Assembly: GCF_015352955.1 (NCBI RefSeq)
Contig: NZ_JACYOX010000002.1
Coordinates: forward strand, 339,234 to 403,233
Source of the DNA: Noviherbaspirillum soli
GTDB lineage: Bacteria > Pseudomonadota > Gammaproteobacteria > Burkholderiales > Burkholderiaceae_D
DNA length: 64,000 nucleotides
Direction: 5' to 3'
In this document: positions 1 to 9,060 of the stretch, one piece after another
Position numbering within the stretch: the stretch's first letter is position 1
How the letters are laid out: each line of letters opens with the position of its first letter
Notes under the pieces: generated by a model
The model's database searches: none
What the model was told of the DNA's origin: nothing
The model's input: only the letters and a program-made list of their open reading frames with translations
Position numbers and translations under genes: made by a program

Positions 1-385
1 CATCGACACGCCCGCCGTCGCCACCCACCTGCTCGGCAACCCTGACCAGTTCCTGACCCCCATCGGCTCCTTCCTGCGCAAGACCAGCCTGGACGAGTTG
101 CCCCAGCTGTGGAGCATCCTGAAGGGCGACATGAGCTTCGTCGGGCCGCGGCCGGCGCTGTTCAACCAGTATGACTTGATCGAACTGCGCACCCGCCACC
201 ACGTGGACGAATTGTTGCCCGGACTGACAGGCTGGGCGCAGATCAATGGCCGGGATGAACTGGCGATTCCCGACAAGGTGAAACTCGATGTCGAGTACCT
301 GCAACGGCAATCCTTGCTGTTCGATCTCAATATCCTCGTCCTTACCTTCCTCAAAGTAGTGCGTCGCGAGGGCGTCACGCATTAG
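1..385 (+). CDS. Sugar (phosphoglycosyl) transferase, C-terminal part
   Basis: The 3' end of a bacterial sugar transferase, cut by the left window edge; the frame is open from base 2 and 127 residues are visible. Family members move a sugar phosphate from a UDP-sugar to undecaprenyl phosphate at the inner face of the cytoplasmic membrane, the first step of glycan assembly. Visible signatures are RKTSLDELPQLW, KGDMSFVGPRP and [14 protein letters not shown], followed by the IP-K-V-LD-Y-L stretch typical of short PglC-like members. The tail ends EGVTH. A WbpM/PglF-type dehydratase lies 1.8 kb downstream on the same strand, which fits an N-acetylated deoxysugar substrate (inference). The N-terminal membrane anchor and the start are outside the window. 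Confidence 0.93.
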   Translation, partial: IDTPAVATHLLGNPDQFLTPIGSFLRKTSLDELPQLWSILKGDMSFVGPRPALFNQYDLIELRTRHHVDELLPGLTGWAQINGRDELAIPDKVKLDVEYLQRQSLLFDLNILVLTFLKVVRREGVTH

Positions 386-709
386 CAGGGTGGCTTGATT
401 CAAGCTGGACAATTCGGCAAGCCTTTGCAGACAAGCAAAAGGCGGCCTGTCGATGAATGCTATCTTGTGCTGCCCGGCCAGTCCGGGATCTTCAAGGCAG
501 TTAGCCGGCTTCGGTGACCTGTTCCGTGGTGTCGCTCGCGGCGTAAAGAAGCCGGTTCAGCATCTTGCATTGAACGCAGGAAAGGGCGTGTGCAGCGCAT
601 TTGCCCCGGCGAATGTACTGAATGCGCAGCACTCATCATGACCAACAATACAACTTCGTTTTTTACCGATTCCAGGCCAGGGGTTTGTGAATTTCCCCAG
701 GAGCAGGAA
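386..709. other. Intergenic stretch, no gene seen
   Basis: 324 bases between the sugar transferase and the GT2 gene. Short open frames occur on both strands but none resembles a protein. The only structure noted is a short inverted repeat, GCTTGA-T-TCAAGC, just after the sugar transferase stop codon. No convincing promoter was found. Confidence 0.5.
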
Positions 710-1696
710 ATGCCTGCGCGCCGCATCGCGGTCGTCATTCCGAGCTACAAGGTAACCCGCCATATTCTCGGCGTCATTGACTCCATCGGCCAGGAAGTTT
801 CGGCTATTTATGTAGTCGACGATAAATGTCCCGACGGCAGCGGCGACCTGGTGACGGCGCAATGTCGCGACCATCGCGTGGTCGTGCTGCGGCATGAGGT
901 CAACCAGGGCGTCGGCGGCGCGGTGATGACGGGTTACCGGGCGGCGGTGGCAGATGGCGCCGAAGTGATCGTCAAGATCGATGGCGATGGCCAGATGGAC
1001 CCGAACATGATCTCATCCTTCGTTCAGCCCATCCTGGATGGCGAGGCCGACTACACCAAGGGCAACCGCTTCTTCAATCTGGACGAGATCGGCAACATGC
1101 CGCCGGTGCGGATGTTCGGCAATGCGCTGCTGTCGCTGATGACCAAGCTGTCGTCCGGCTACTGGGATGTCTTTGATCCTACCAACGGTTATACCGCCAT
1201 CCATGCCAACATCGCCGGGCAATTGCCCTATGCAAAGATCAGCAAGCGCTATTTTTTCGAGACCGATATCCTGTTTCGCCTGAATACCCTGCGTGCCGTG
1301 GTGCAGGACGTGCCGATGGATGCCACCTATGGCGACGAGGTGAGCAACCTGAAGATCTCGAAGATCGTCGGGGAATTCATGGGCAAGCACATCCGGAATT
1401 TCGGCAAGCGGATTTTCTACAATTATTATCTGCGCGACATGTCGCTTGCCTCGCTGGAGTTGCCGCTGGGCGTGATTTCGCTGCTGTTCGGCCTGATCTA
1501 CGGCGGGCTGCGCTGGGCCGGATCGAGCGAGGCGGGCGTTGCCACGCCGGCCGGCACCGTGATGCTGTCGGCGCTGCCGGTCATCATGGGAATACAACTG
1601 ATTCTTGCCTTTTTCTCCTATGACATTGCGTCCGTGCCGTCGCGGGCTGTGCATCGCAGCGCCAGGTTTGCCAGGAGACGGTCGCGTGGTGCTTGA
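710..1696 (+). CDS. GtrB-like family 2 glycosyltransferase
   Basis: A 328-residue membrane-bound GT2 glycosyltransferase of the dolichyl-phosphate mannosyltransferase/GtrB type. It probably transfers a hexose from a nucleotide sugar to undecaprenyl phosphate on the cytoplasmic side. The N-terminal Rossmann-like start is RIAVVIPSYK, a VVDD pair is near residue 37, and the metal-binding DGDGQMD starts at residue 91. Two hydrophobic segments near residues 250-315 anchor the C-terminus. The start at 710 is chosen because AGGAG lies six bases upstream and homology begins directly after it; an open frame extends back to 590 without similarity. It overlaps the GtrA gene, matching the gtrB-gtrA pairing of O-antigen or lipid-linked sugar modification systems. 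Confidence 0.9.
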   Translation: MPARRIAVVIPSYKVTRHILGVIDSIGQEVSAIYVVDDKCPDGSGDLVTAQCRDHRVVVLRHEVNQGVGGAVMTGYRAAVADGAEVIVKIDGDGQMDPNMISSFVQPILDGEADYTKGNRFFNLDEIGNMPPVRMFGNALLSLMTKLSSGYWDVFDPTNGYTAIHANIAGQLPYAKISKRYFFETDILFRLNTLRAVVQDVPMDATYGDEVSNLKISKIVGEFMGKHIRNFGKRIFYNYYLRDMSLASLELPLGVISLLFGLIYGGLRWAGSSEAGVATPAGTVMLSALPVIMGIQLILAFFSYDIASVPSRAVHRSARFARRRSRGA

Positions 1697-2051
1697 TCAG
1701 CGGTTTCTGATTTATCTGGCTGGCGGTGTGCTAAGCGCGGCGATCGATGTCGGCATCTTCCAGGGGCTGCTGGCCTACGGCGCCAGCCTCGTTGTTGCCA
1801 CGTCAACCGGCTTCTTCATTTCCCTGGTGGTGAATTATCTGTTTCATGCAAAGTTCACCTTTACCTCCGCCGCGCGCACCGCGTCATTCGGCAAATATCT
1901 GATTGTTGTAGCGTTCAATTACGGAATTGCGCTGGGCATGGTGTCGCTTGCGGCGTCCTTGCTGGATAGTCCGCTGACAGGGAAGATTCTTTCCTTGCCT
2001 GTGATTGCCATTATTGGATTCTTTGCGGGGAAGCACTGGATTTTCAAATGA
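1686..2051 (+). CDS. GtrA family membrane protein (putative lipid-linked sugar flippase)
   Basis: A 121-residue protein of the GtrA family with four predicted membrane helices. Family members are thought to flip undecaprenyl-phosphate-linked sugars across the cytoplasmic membrane. Typical features are FLIYLAGGVLSAAIDVG near the start, the FF.SL.VNYLFHAKFTF motif after helix 2, and the closing GFFAGKHWIFK. The GTG at 1686 is preferred: AGGAG stands eight bases upstream and the family's first helix follows at once. The gene overlaps the end of the GT2 gene by eleven bases, which implies translational coupling and joint function. Confidence 0.85.
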   Translation: MVLDQRFLIYLAGGVLSAAIDVGIFQGLLAYGASLVVATSTGFFISLVVNYLFHAKFTFTSAARTASFGKYLIVVAFNYGIALGMVSLAASLLDSPLTGKILSLPVIAIIGFFAGKHWIFK

Positions 2052-2212
2052 AAACTTCCGCAATGAAAGAAAAATTTGCGGGCTGAAAATTTTGCAAATT
2101 ACTCAACGAAGGCTGCGGCCGATCAATTAATTCGAAAACCGACCAGCGTTGCAATGCTGCAAAGCGGCATCGCCGGGTAAAATGCTGTTTTTATTGCATA
2201 AAACCGGCGTCG

Positions 2213-4147
2213 ATGAGAGCCATTCTGGAATTATCCCGTTTCAAAAAGCAACTTCTGGCAGCCAGTGTCGACGCCGTCATGCTGCCGCTCACGCTTTTCT
2301 TCGCCATCTGGCTGCGCTACGACCATGTCGACCTGTTGCTGATCAAGCAATATGCCTGGCTGATGCTGGCCGCACCGCTGGTGTCGATCCCGGTCTTCAT
2401 CCGCATCGGCCTGTACCGGGCCATGATCCGCTTCATCGATCCGAAGATCGTCTATGTGGTCGTGCTCGGCGTGTCGCTGTCGCTGGTAGTGCTGGTCACC
2501 ATGTCCGCCATCGTCACCCGCCTGGAAGGCCTGTCGCGCGGCGTGTTCGGCATCTACTGGGTCAGCGCCATCCTGTACATGGTGGCCGGACGCTTTATCG
2601 CCCGCGGGTACTTCATCCGGGCAATGGGTCCGCTGGACGGCACCCGGGTGGCAATCTACGGCGCCGGCAACGCCGGCGTGCAGCTGGCAAGCGCACTGCG
2701 CATGGTGCCCGACTATACCCCGGTGGCCTTCATCGATGACAACCGCGACCTGCAGGGCGCCACCATTGCTGGCATCCGGGTCCATGGCTCGGACAATCTG
2801 GAACGACTGATTACCCGCCGCAGCATCAAGGAAATCCTTGTCGCCATGCCCAGCCTGAGCCGCGCTCAGCAGAAGGACATCCTGAACCGGCTGGAACCGC
2901 TGAAGGTCAAGGTCAAGATCACGCCGCCGGTGGGCAGCTTGCTGTCGGGCCAGTTGCGTCTGCAGGATGTACGCGACATCGAGATCGAGGACTTGCTGGG
3001 GCGCGACCCCGTGGTGCCGGACATGGGGCTGCTGTCCTCCTGCATTACCGGCAAGTCGGTGCTGGTGACGGGCGCTGGCGGCTCGATTGGCTCCGAATTG
3101 TGCCGGCAGATCCTGCGCCTGAAACCCAGCCGCATGCTGCTGCTGGAGAGCGCGGAATTCAACCTCTACAGCATCGAGCAGGAACTGCAGGGCATGCGCC
3201 AGTCGCTGGGCATCGAACTGGAACTGATTCCTTTCCTGGGATCGGTGCTGGACCAGCAGAAATGCACCCGCATGCTGCAGACCTTCAATGTCGATACCAT
3301 CTATCACGCCGCGGCCTACAAGCATGTGCCGCTGGTGGAGCACAATCCGGTCGAGGGCATACGCAACAATGTGTTCGGCACGCTGTCCATCGCCCGTGCC
3401 GCGGTCGATGCCCGGGTCGGCCGCTTCGTGCTTATTTCCACCGACAAGGCAGTGCGGCCCACCAATGTGATGGGCTGCACCAAGCGCATGGCCGAACTGA
3501 TCCTGCAAGCCTTTGCCCGCGAGCAAAAACATACCCGCTTCTGCATGGTACGGTTCGGCAACGTGCTTGGTTCCTCGGGTTCGGTGGTGCCGCTCTTCCA
3601 TAGCCAGATCATGGCAGGCGGCCCGATCACCGTGACCCATCCTGAAATCACCCGCTACTTCATGACCATTTCGGAAGCCGCGCAGCTGGTGCTGCAGGCC
3701 GGCGCGATGGGCGAGGGCGGCGATGTGTTTGTTCTGGACATGGGCGAACCAGTTAAAATCATCGACCTTGCCAAGCGCATGATCCATTTGAGCGGCCACG
3801 AGGTCAAAAGCGATGCCACGCCGGAAGGCACGATAGAGATCCGGCAGATCGGCCTGCGTCCCGGCGAAAAGCTGTATGAGGAACTGCTGATCGGCGCCAA
3901 TGCCCAGGGCACCGGTCATCCGCTGATCATGCGGGCGCAGGAGGCGGAGCTGGCATGGCCGGCGTTGCAGCGCATCCTGGACCGGCTCAACGACGCATGC
4001 AACCGCTTCGACGTGGAGACCGTGCGCGAGCTGCTGCTTGAAGCGGTGTCGGAATATGCGCCGCAGTGCGGGATCGAGGATTTTATCTGGACCGCGCGCA
4101 CCGCGCGCATCAAGCCAGAGACGGCACGCATCCATGCCGTGAAATAA
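2213..4147 (+). CDS. Membrane-anchored nucleoside-diphosphate-sugar dehydratase (WbpM/PglF/CapD type)
   Basis: A 644-residue polysaccharide biosynthesis protein. By family it removes water from UDP-GlcNAc to give a UDP-4-keto-6-deoxy sugar. Four or so membrane helices fill residues 1-125, a first Rossmann domain with YGAGNAGVQ starts near 146, and the catalytic SDR domain begins with GAGGSIGSE near 285. The catalytic region STDKAVRPTNVMG.TK lies at about 409-423: the usual SDR tyrosine is methionine (M-x-x-x-K), as in large WbpM/PglF dehydratases. The LRPGEKLYEELL signature is near 550. Length is normal for the family. It stands alone between 161 and 106 bases of spacer. It may feed the upstream phosphoglycosyl transferase (inference). 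Confidence 0.93.
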   Translation: MRAILELSRFKKQLLAASVDAVMLPLTLFFAIWLRYDHVDLLLIKQYAWLMLAAPLVSIPVFIRIGLYRAMIRFIDPKIVYVVVLGVSLSLVVLVTMSAIVTRLEGLSRGVFGIYWVSAILYMVAGRFIARGYFIRAMGPLDGTRVAIYGAGNAGVQLASALRMVPDYTPVAFIDDNRDLQGATIAGIRVHGSDNLERLITRRSIKEILVAMPSLSRAQQKDILNRLEPLKVKVKITPPVGSLLSGQLRLQDVRDIEIEDLLGRDPVVPDMGLLSSCITGKSVLVTGAGGSIGSELCRQILRLKPSRMLLLESAEFNLYSIEQELQGMRQSLGIELELIPFLGSVLDQQKCTRMLQTFNVDTIYHAAAYKHVPLVEHNPVEGIRNNVFGTLSIARAAVDARVGRFVLISTDKAVRPTNVMGCTKRMAELILQAFAREQKHTRFCMVRFGNVLGSSGSVVPLFHSQIMAGGPITVTHPEITRYFMTISEAAQLVLQAGAMGEGGDVFVLDMGEPVKIIDLAKRMIHLSGHEVKSDATPEGTIEIRQIGLRPGEKLYEELLIGANAQGTGHPLIMRAQEAELAWPALQRILDRLNDACNRFDVETVRELLLEAVSEYAPQCGIEDFIWTARTARIKPETARIHAVK

Positions 4148-4253
4148 GCATTGCGCAATGGCCCTGCGCTGATTGCCATTGCTCCTGACCAGAGCGGCGC
4201 CGGCCGAACGCCGGCGCCTTTGCCAACCGAGACAACGAAACGACAAGACAACC

Positions 4254-5630
4254 ATGCTCAATCTCTCTCCCTCCATTTTCAAGGCCTACGACATCCGCGG
4301 CATCATCGGCAAGACGCTGGACGAATCCGTGGCGCGCCGCATCGGCCAGGCCTTTGGCACCGCCGTGCGCGCCAAGGGTGAAACCACGGTTGTCATCGGC
4401 CGCGACGGCCGCTTGTCCGGCCCGGGGCTGGCCGCGGCGCTGGCCGAAGGCCTGCAGGCCGCCGGCGTGGACGTGATCGACATCGGCGTGGTGGCCACAC
4501 CCATGGTCTACTTCGCCACCAGCACGCTGGACGCGCGCTCCGGCATTATGGTGACCGGCAGCCACAATCCGCCGGACTACAACGGTTTCAAGATGGTGCT
4601 GTCGGGCGAGGCGATCTATGGCGACGCCATCACCGCGCTGTACCGCACCATCGACAGCAATGGCTATGCAAGCGGGCAGGGCAGCTACCGGCAGCAGGAC
4701 ATCCGCAACGACTACCTGCAGCGCATCATCGGCGATATCAAGCTGGCGCGGCCGATGAAGATCGTGATCGATGCCGGCAACGGCGTGGCCGGCGCCTTCG
4801 CGGGCGACCTGTACCGCGGCCTGGGCTGCGAAGTCACCGAGCTGTTCTGCGAGGTCGACGGCAACTTCCCGAACCATCATCCGGACCCGGCGCACCTGGA
4901 AAACCTGGAAGACCTGATCCATGCGCTGAAGACCTCCGACGCCGAGCTGGGCCTGGCCTTCGACGGCGACGGCGACCGCCTGGGCGTGGTCACCAAGGAT
5001 GGCCAGGTGATCTTTCCCGACCGCCAGCTGATGCTGTTCGCCAAGGATGTGCTGTCCCGCAATCCCGGCGAAAAGATTCTCTATGACGTCAAGTGCACCC
5101 GCCACCTGGCGAGCTGGGTCACGCAGAACGGCGGCGAGCCGCTGATGTGGAAGACCGGCCATTCGCTGGTTAAGGCCAAGATGCGCGAGACTGGCGCGCC
5201 GCTGGGCGGCGAGATGAGCGGCCACATCTTCTTCAAGGACCGCTGGTATGGCTTCGACGACGGCATGTATGCCGGCGCGCGCCTGCTGGAACTGATGAGC
5301 CGCGAGAGCGACCCATCGGCGGTGCTCAACGCGCTGCCGCAATCGACCAGCACGCCCGAGCTGCAGCTGAAGCTCAACGAGGGCGAGAACTTCGCGCTGA
5401 TCGAGAAGCTGCAGAAGGAAGCGCAGTTCCCCGGGTCCGACCAGGTCATCACCATCGATGGCCTGCGCGTCGAATATCCGGACGGCTTTGGCCTGGCGCG
5501 TTCTTCCAACACCACGCCGGTGGTGGTGATGCGCTTCGAGGCCGAGAACGACGCGGCGCTCGCGCGCATCCAGTCCGAGTTCAAGCGGGTGATCCAGGCT
5601 GCCAAGCCGGACGCCGCGCTGCCTTACTGA
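4254..5630 (+). CDS. Phosphomannomutase/phosphoglucomutase
   Basis: A 458-residue alpha-D-phosphohexomutase (AlgC/ManB type) that interconverts hexose 6- and 1-phosphates for nucleotide-sugar synthesis in the cytoplasm. The phosphoserine loop TGSHNPPDYNG places the catalytic serine at residue 103. The Mg-binding DGDGDR spans 237-242, GGEMSGHIFF is the sugar-binding loop, and RSSNTTPVVVMRFE closes the phosphate site. The ATG at 4254 gives the family N-terminus SIFKAYDIRG; the frame is open further upstream but without homology. Whether mannose or glucose phosphate is preferred cannot be read from sequence. The heptosyltransferase gene follows 39 bases later, so these probably form one transcript with the LPS core genes. 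Confidence 0.95.
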   Translation: MLNLSPSIFKAYDIRGIIGKTLDESVARRIGQAFGTAVRAKGETTVVIGRDGRLSGPGLAAALAEGLQAAGVDVIDIGVVATPMVYFATSTLDARSGIMVTGSHNPPDYNGFKMVLSGEAIYGDAITALYRTIDSNGYASGQGSYRQQDIRNDYLQRIIGDIKLARPMKIVIDAGNGVAGAFAGDLYRGLGCEVTELFCEVDGNFPNHHPDPAHLENLEDLIHALKTSDAELGLAFDGDGDRLGVVTKDGQVIFPDRQLMLFAKDVLSRNPGEKILYDVKCTRHLASWVTQNGGEPLMWKTGHSLVKAKMRETGAPLGGEMSGHIFFKDRWYGFDDGMYAGARLLELMSRESDPSAVLNALPQSTSTPELQLKLNEGENFALIEKLQKEAQFPGSDQVITIDGLRVEYPDGFGLARSSNTTPVVVMRFEAENDAALARIQSEFKRVIQAAKPDAALPY

Positions 5631-5669
5631 CGCATCGAGATGCATCCAGGAGCCCGGCGCGGAGCCGGC

Positions 5670-6659
5670 ATGAAGATATTGATCGTGCGGGTTTCTTCGC
5701 TGGGCGACGTGGTGCATAACATGCCCATGGTGGCCGACCTGCGCCGCCATGCGCCCGATGCGCAGATCGACTGGGTAGTGGAAGAGGCGTATGTGAGCCT
5801 GGTGCGCCTGAACGACGGCGTGCGCAATGTGATCCCGGTGGCGCTGCGGCGCTGGCGCAAGAGCCTGGCCTCGGCCGCCACGCGCGCCGAGATCCGCGCC
5901 TTTCGCGCGGCGCTGCGCGCAACCGACTATGACCTGGTGTTCGACACCCAGGGCCTGTTCAAGACCGGCCTGCTGATGCGCATGGCACGGCTGGCGCCGG
6001 GCGGGCGCCGCATCGGCCTGGCCAATGCCACCGAAGGTTCGGGCTACGAGGCGGTGTCTCGCGTTTTTCATACAAGCAGCATCGCGGTAGGCAGGCGTAC
6101 CCATGCGGTGCAGCGTGCGCGCGAGGTGGCGGCCGGCGCCCTGGGCTACCAGGTCAGCGGGCCGGCCGATTTCAATCTTCAACCGCCGACGCTGCAACCC
6201 GACTGGCTGCCGCGGGAGCGGTATGCGGTGTTCTTCCACGGCACCGCGCGCCCGGCCAAGCAGTGGCCGCAGCAGAGCTGGATTGCGCTCGGCAATCGCC
6301 TTGCCGCGCAGGGACTGGCCGTGCTGCTGCCATGGGGGAGCGCCGCGGAACGCGAGGCGGCGCAGCAGATTGCGGCCGGCATTCCCGGCGCCCGGGTGCT
6401 GCCGGCGCTGCCGCTGATGGAGGCAGTCACACTGGCCCAGCGCGCGACGCTGGCGGTGGGCGTCGACACCGGCCTGACCCATATCGCCGCGGCCTTCTGC
6501 CGGCCCACGGTGGAGCTGTATTGCGATTCGCCGCGCTGGAAGACCGAGGGCAACTGGTCGCCGCGCATCATCAATCTCGGCGACCAGGGCATGCCGCCTG
6601 ACGTGGCCCAAGTGGAAGCGGCCGCGCTGTCCCTGCTGGAACGCCAGGCCATTCGTTAG
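5670..6659 (+). CDS. waaC: Lipopolysaccharide heptosyltransferase I
   Basis: A 329-residue GT9-family enzyme that adds the first L-glycero-D-manno-heptose to Kdo2-lipid A on the cytoplasmic face of the inner membrane. It begins with the family start MKILIVRVSSLGDVVHNMP. The acceptor region contains DTQGLFKTGLL, the C-terminal domain has FFHGTARPAKQWP, and the ADP-heptose site shows VGVDTGLTHIAAA. The ATG at 5670 has GGAG five bases upstream and matches the family N-terminus; an upstream in-frame ATG at 5640 adds ten unrelated residues. kdoO and waaA follow, giving a compact inner-core LPS block. Confidence 0.95.
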   Translation: MKILIVRVSSLGDVVHNMPMVADLRRHAPDAQIDWVVEEAYVSLVRLNDGVRNVIPVALRRWRKSLASAATRAEIRAFRAALRATDYDLVFDTQGLFKTGLLMRMARLAPGGRRIGLANATEGSGYEAVSRVFHTSSIAVGRRTHAVQRAREVAAGALGYQVSGPADFNLQPPTLQPDWLPRERYAVFFHGTARPAKQWPQQSWIALGNRLAAQGLAVLLPWGSAAEREAAQQIAAGIPGARVLPALPLMEAVTLAQRATLAVGVDTGLTHIAAAFCRPTVELYCDSPRWKTEGNWSPRIINLGDQGMPPDVAQVEAAALSLLERQAIR

Positions 6660-6693
6660 CCTGATACCGACCCGACACGGCATAATACGGCTG

Positions 6694-7569
6694 ATGGAAC
6701 AGCAAATCATTGATATCGACCGGCGCGACTGGGACGCCGGCTCCGAACCAGCCAACCCCGAATGGATCGCCGCGCTGGAAGCCGGCAAGGTGCTGCACTT
6801 TCCGCGGCTGCCGTTTGCATTACAGCCGGGCGAGGAAGCCTATCTGACGCCCGATGTGCGCGACCCCAAGGTGCGCAACATCAGCCTCGACGCGAACGGC
6901 GGCCTGAAGGGCACGGTGCTGGACGCTGCCGGTCAGGCTGCACTCGCGCGCATGGTCGGCCGCTTTCGCCAGCAGGCGCAGACCCTGGTGGCCCAGCTGC
7001 TGCCGGCCTATACCGGCAAGCTGCGCAGTGCGCCCACGAGCTTCCGCCCGTCGCAGGTCGAGACGCGCGCGCAGTCCTGGCGCGCCGACGACCGCCGGCT
7101 GCATGTCGACGCCTTTCCGTCCCGGCCCAACTATGGCGAGCGCATTTTGCGCGTGTTCACCAACGTCAACCCCGAAGGCCAGCCGCGCGTCTGGCGCGTG
7201 GGCGAGCCGTTCGAGGACGTTGCCCGGCACTTCCTCCCGCGCATGAAAAAGTATTCGCCCGTGCAGGCGCGCCTGCTCCGCGCGCTGCATGTGACCAAGT
7301 CGCTGCGCAGCGAATATGACCACCTGATGCTGCAACTGCATGATGCGATGAAATCGGACCAGGACTACCAGCGCGATGCGCGGCAGGTCACGATGCCGTT
7401 CGCGCCCGGCGCGGTCTGGGTCTGCTTTTCCGACCAGACCTCGCATGCGGTCATGTCCGGCCAGTACATGCTGGAGCAGACCTTTCATCTTCCCGCGGAT
7501 GCCCAGTACGACCCGGCATCCAGTCCCCTTGCCATCCTGACGCGGCTGACCGGCCGCACCCTTATCTGA
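6694..7569 (+). CDS. kdoO: Kdo 3-hydroxylase (Fe(II)/2-oxoglutarate dioxygenase)
   Basis: A 291-residue protein recognised as Kdo hydroxylase, which uses Fe(II), 2-oxoglutarate and oxygen to convert Kdo of the LPS inner core to Ko, as known for Burkholderia and Yersinia KdoO. The iron ligands are readable as H137-x-D139 in LHVDAFPSRP and a distal histidine at 251 in SDQTSHAVMSGQ. C-terminal to it is MLEQTFHLP. The stop overlaps the waaA start (TGATG), so the two are translationally coupled and the hydroxylase is made with the transferase that supplies its substrate. No signal peptide is seen; the enzyme is presumably cytoplasmic. Confidence 0.88.
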   Translation: MEQQIIDIDRRDWDAGSEPANPEWIAALEAGKVLHFPRLPFALQPGEEAYLTPDVRDPKVRNISLDANGGLKGTVLDAAGQAALARMVGRFRQQAQTLVAQLLPAYTGKLRSAPTSFRPSQVETRAQSWRADDRRLHVDAFPSRPNYGERILRVFTNVNPEGQPRVWRVGEPFEDVARHFLPRMKKYSPVQARLLRALHVTKSLRSEYDHLMLQLHDAMKSDQDYQRDARQVTMPFAPGAVWVCFSDQTSHAVMSGQYMLEQTFHLPADAQYDPASSPLAILTRLTGRTLI

Positions 7570-8843
7570 TGCGTCTGCTTTATTCGTTGTTGTGGTGGGT
7601 TGGCCTGCCGCTGGTATTGATGCGCCTGTGGTGGCGCGGCCGCAAGGAGCCGGGCTATCGCCGGCACATCGGCGAGCGGCTGGGCTTTTACCGGGACGCC
7701 GCGCCGGCGCCGGGCAATCAGCTGATCTGGCTGCATGCCGTATCGGTCGGCGAGACCCGCGCCGCCGAGCCGCTGATTGCTGCGCTGCTGGATGTCTATC
7801 CCGACCGCAGCCTGCTGATGACCCATATGACGCCCACCGGCCGCGCCACCGGGCGCGAACTGTATGGCCACTATGGCGACCGCTTCCACCAGGTCTATCT
7901 GCCGTACGACACCGGCTGGATGGTCAAGCGCTTCCTGACGCATTTCGCGCCGCGCCTGTGCATCCTGATGGAGACCGAGGTCTGGCCCAACCTGATCGCC
8001 CAGTGCAATGCCCGCCACGTGCCGGTGGCGCTGGTCAATGCGCGGCTGTCGGCGCGCTCGCTGGCGCGCGCCGGCCGCTTCGGCGGCCTGCTGCAGAAGG
8101 CCGCGCAGGGCATTGCCTGCATCGCCGCCCAGACCGAGGCCGATGCCCAGCGCCTGCGCCAGGCCGGCGCCAACAGCGTGGAAGTCACCGGCAACATCAA
8201 GTTCGACGTCAGCCCGACGCCGGCCATGCTGGATGCGGGCGCGGCCATGCATGGCCGCTTCGGCAAGCGTCCGGTGCTCTTGTGCGCCAGCACGCGGGAA
8301 GGCGAGGAGGCGATGATCCTCGATGCGCTGGTGCAGACGGAAGCGCCGCTGGGCGAGGCGCTGCTGGTGATCGTGCCGCGCCATCCGCAGCGCTTCGACG
8401 ACGTGGCGCGCGAGATCGAGGCGCGCGGCCTGGCCTACCGGCGCCGCTCGTCTTTGGGATACGAGGTGCCGCCCGAAGTGCAGGTGGTGCTGGGCGACTC
8501 GATGGGCGAGATGTTTGCCTACTACGTCGCGGCCGACCTGGCCTTCATTGGCGGCAGCCTGACGCCGCTGGGCGGGCAGAACCTGATCGAGGCCTGCGCG
8601 GTCGGCACGCCGGTGCTGATCGGCCCGCATACTTTCAACTTCAGCGCCGTCAGCGAGGATGCCATCACCGATGGCGCGGCCATTCGCGTCGACAGCGCCG
8701 CCGCCATGCTGCAGCAGTCGGCCGCGCTGCTGGCCGATGGCGACGCGCGCAAGGCCATGGGCATGCGCGCCCGTGAATACGCGCTGCAGCACCGCGGCGC
8801 CACCGCCCGCACGGTATGGCTGCTGGCGCCCCTGCTTGGATGA
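7569..8843 (+). CDS. waaA: 3-deoxy-D-manno-octulosonic acid (Kdo) transferase
   Basis: A 424-residue GT30 enzyme that transfers Kdo from CMP-Kdo to the lipid A precursor at the inner membrane. One N-terminal anchor helix (residues 1-20) precedes GERLGFY and HAVSVGETRAAEPLI, followed by METEVWPNLI and NARLSARS. The C-terminal domain carries GGSLTPLGGQNLIEACAVG and GPHTFNFSAVSEDA, typical of the CMP-Kdo site. Length is normal. The start is fixed by the overlap with kdoO. The stop overlaps the start of the next small gene (ATGA). Confidence 0.96.
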   Translation: MRLLYSLLWWVGLPLVLMRLWWRGRKEPGYRRHIGERLGFYRDAAPAPGNQLIWLHAVSVGETRAAEPLIAALLDVYPDRSLLMTHMTPTGRATGRELYGHYGDRFHQVYLPYDTGWMVKRFLTHFAPRLCILMETEVWPNLIAQCNARHVPVALVNARLSARSLARAGRFGGLLQKAAQGIACIAAQTEADAQRLRQAGANSVEVTGNIKFDVSPTPAMLDAGAAMHGRFGKRPVLLCASTREGEEAMILDALVQTEAPLGEALLVIVPRHPQRFDDVAREIEARGLAYRRRSSLGYEVPPEVQVVLGDSMGEMFAYYVAADLAFIGGSLTPLGGQNLIEACAVGTPVLIGPHTFNFSAVSEDAITDGAAIRVDSAAAMLQQSAALLADGDARKAMGMRAREYALQHRGATARTVWLLAPLLG

Positions 8844-9043
8844 CGACGATGGCCACCCGCATCTCTCACGACCCCCGCCCGCAGCCGCCCGAGCAGCCGG
8901 GCGACGATGAATGCTGCCGCAGCGGCTGCGATCCCTGCATCTTCGATCTCTACCAGCAGGAGCTGCAGCGGTACCGGGAAAGCCTGGCGCAGTGGGAAGC
9001 GCGGCAGGCGGCGAGGCAAGGCGGCGAGGATGCTGCGCAATAG
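8840..9043 (+). CDS. Small oxidoreductase-like domain protein
   Basis: A 67-residue protein with the conserved cysteine-rich motif ECCRSGCDPCIFDLYQQEL near residues 26-44, which matches the short oxidoreductase-like family (PF09791) often found as a stand-alone small ORF in proteobacteria. The four cysteines could bind a metal; the function of the family is not established. A charged, helical C-terminus follows. The start at 8840 overlaps the waaA stop (ATGA); a second in-frame ATG at 8849 is also possible. Confidence 0.75.
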   Translation: MTTMATRISHDPRPQPPEQPGDDECCRSGCDPCIFDLYQQELQRYRESLAQWEARQAARQGGEDAAQ

Positions 9044-9060
9044 ACGGTAGCTGCGGCCCG

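Noticed and set aside
4110..6788. An 892-codon open frame on the minus strand
   Set aside because: Antisense to the phosphohexomutase and waaC genes, with biased composition and no domain.
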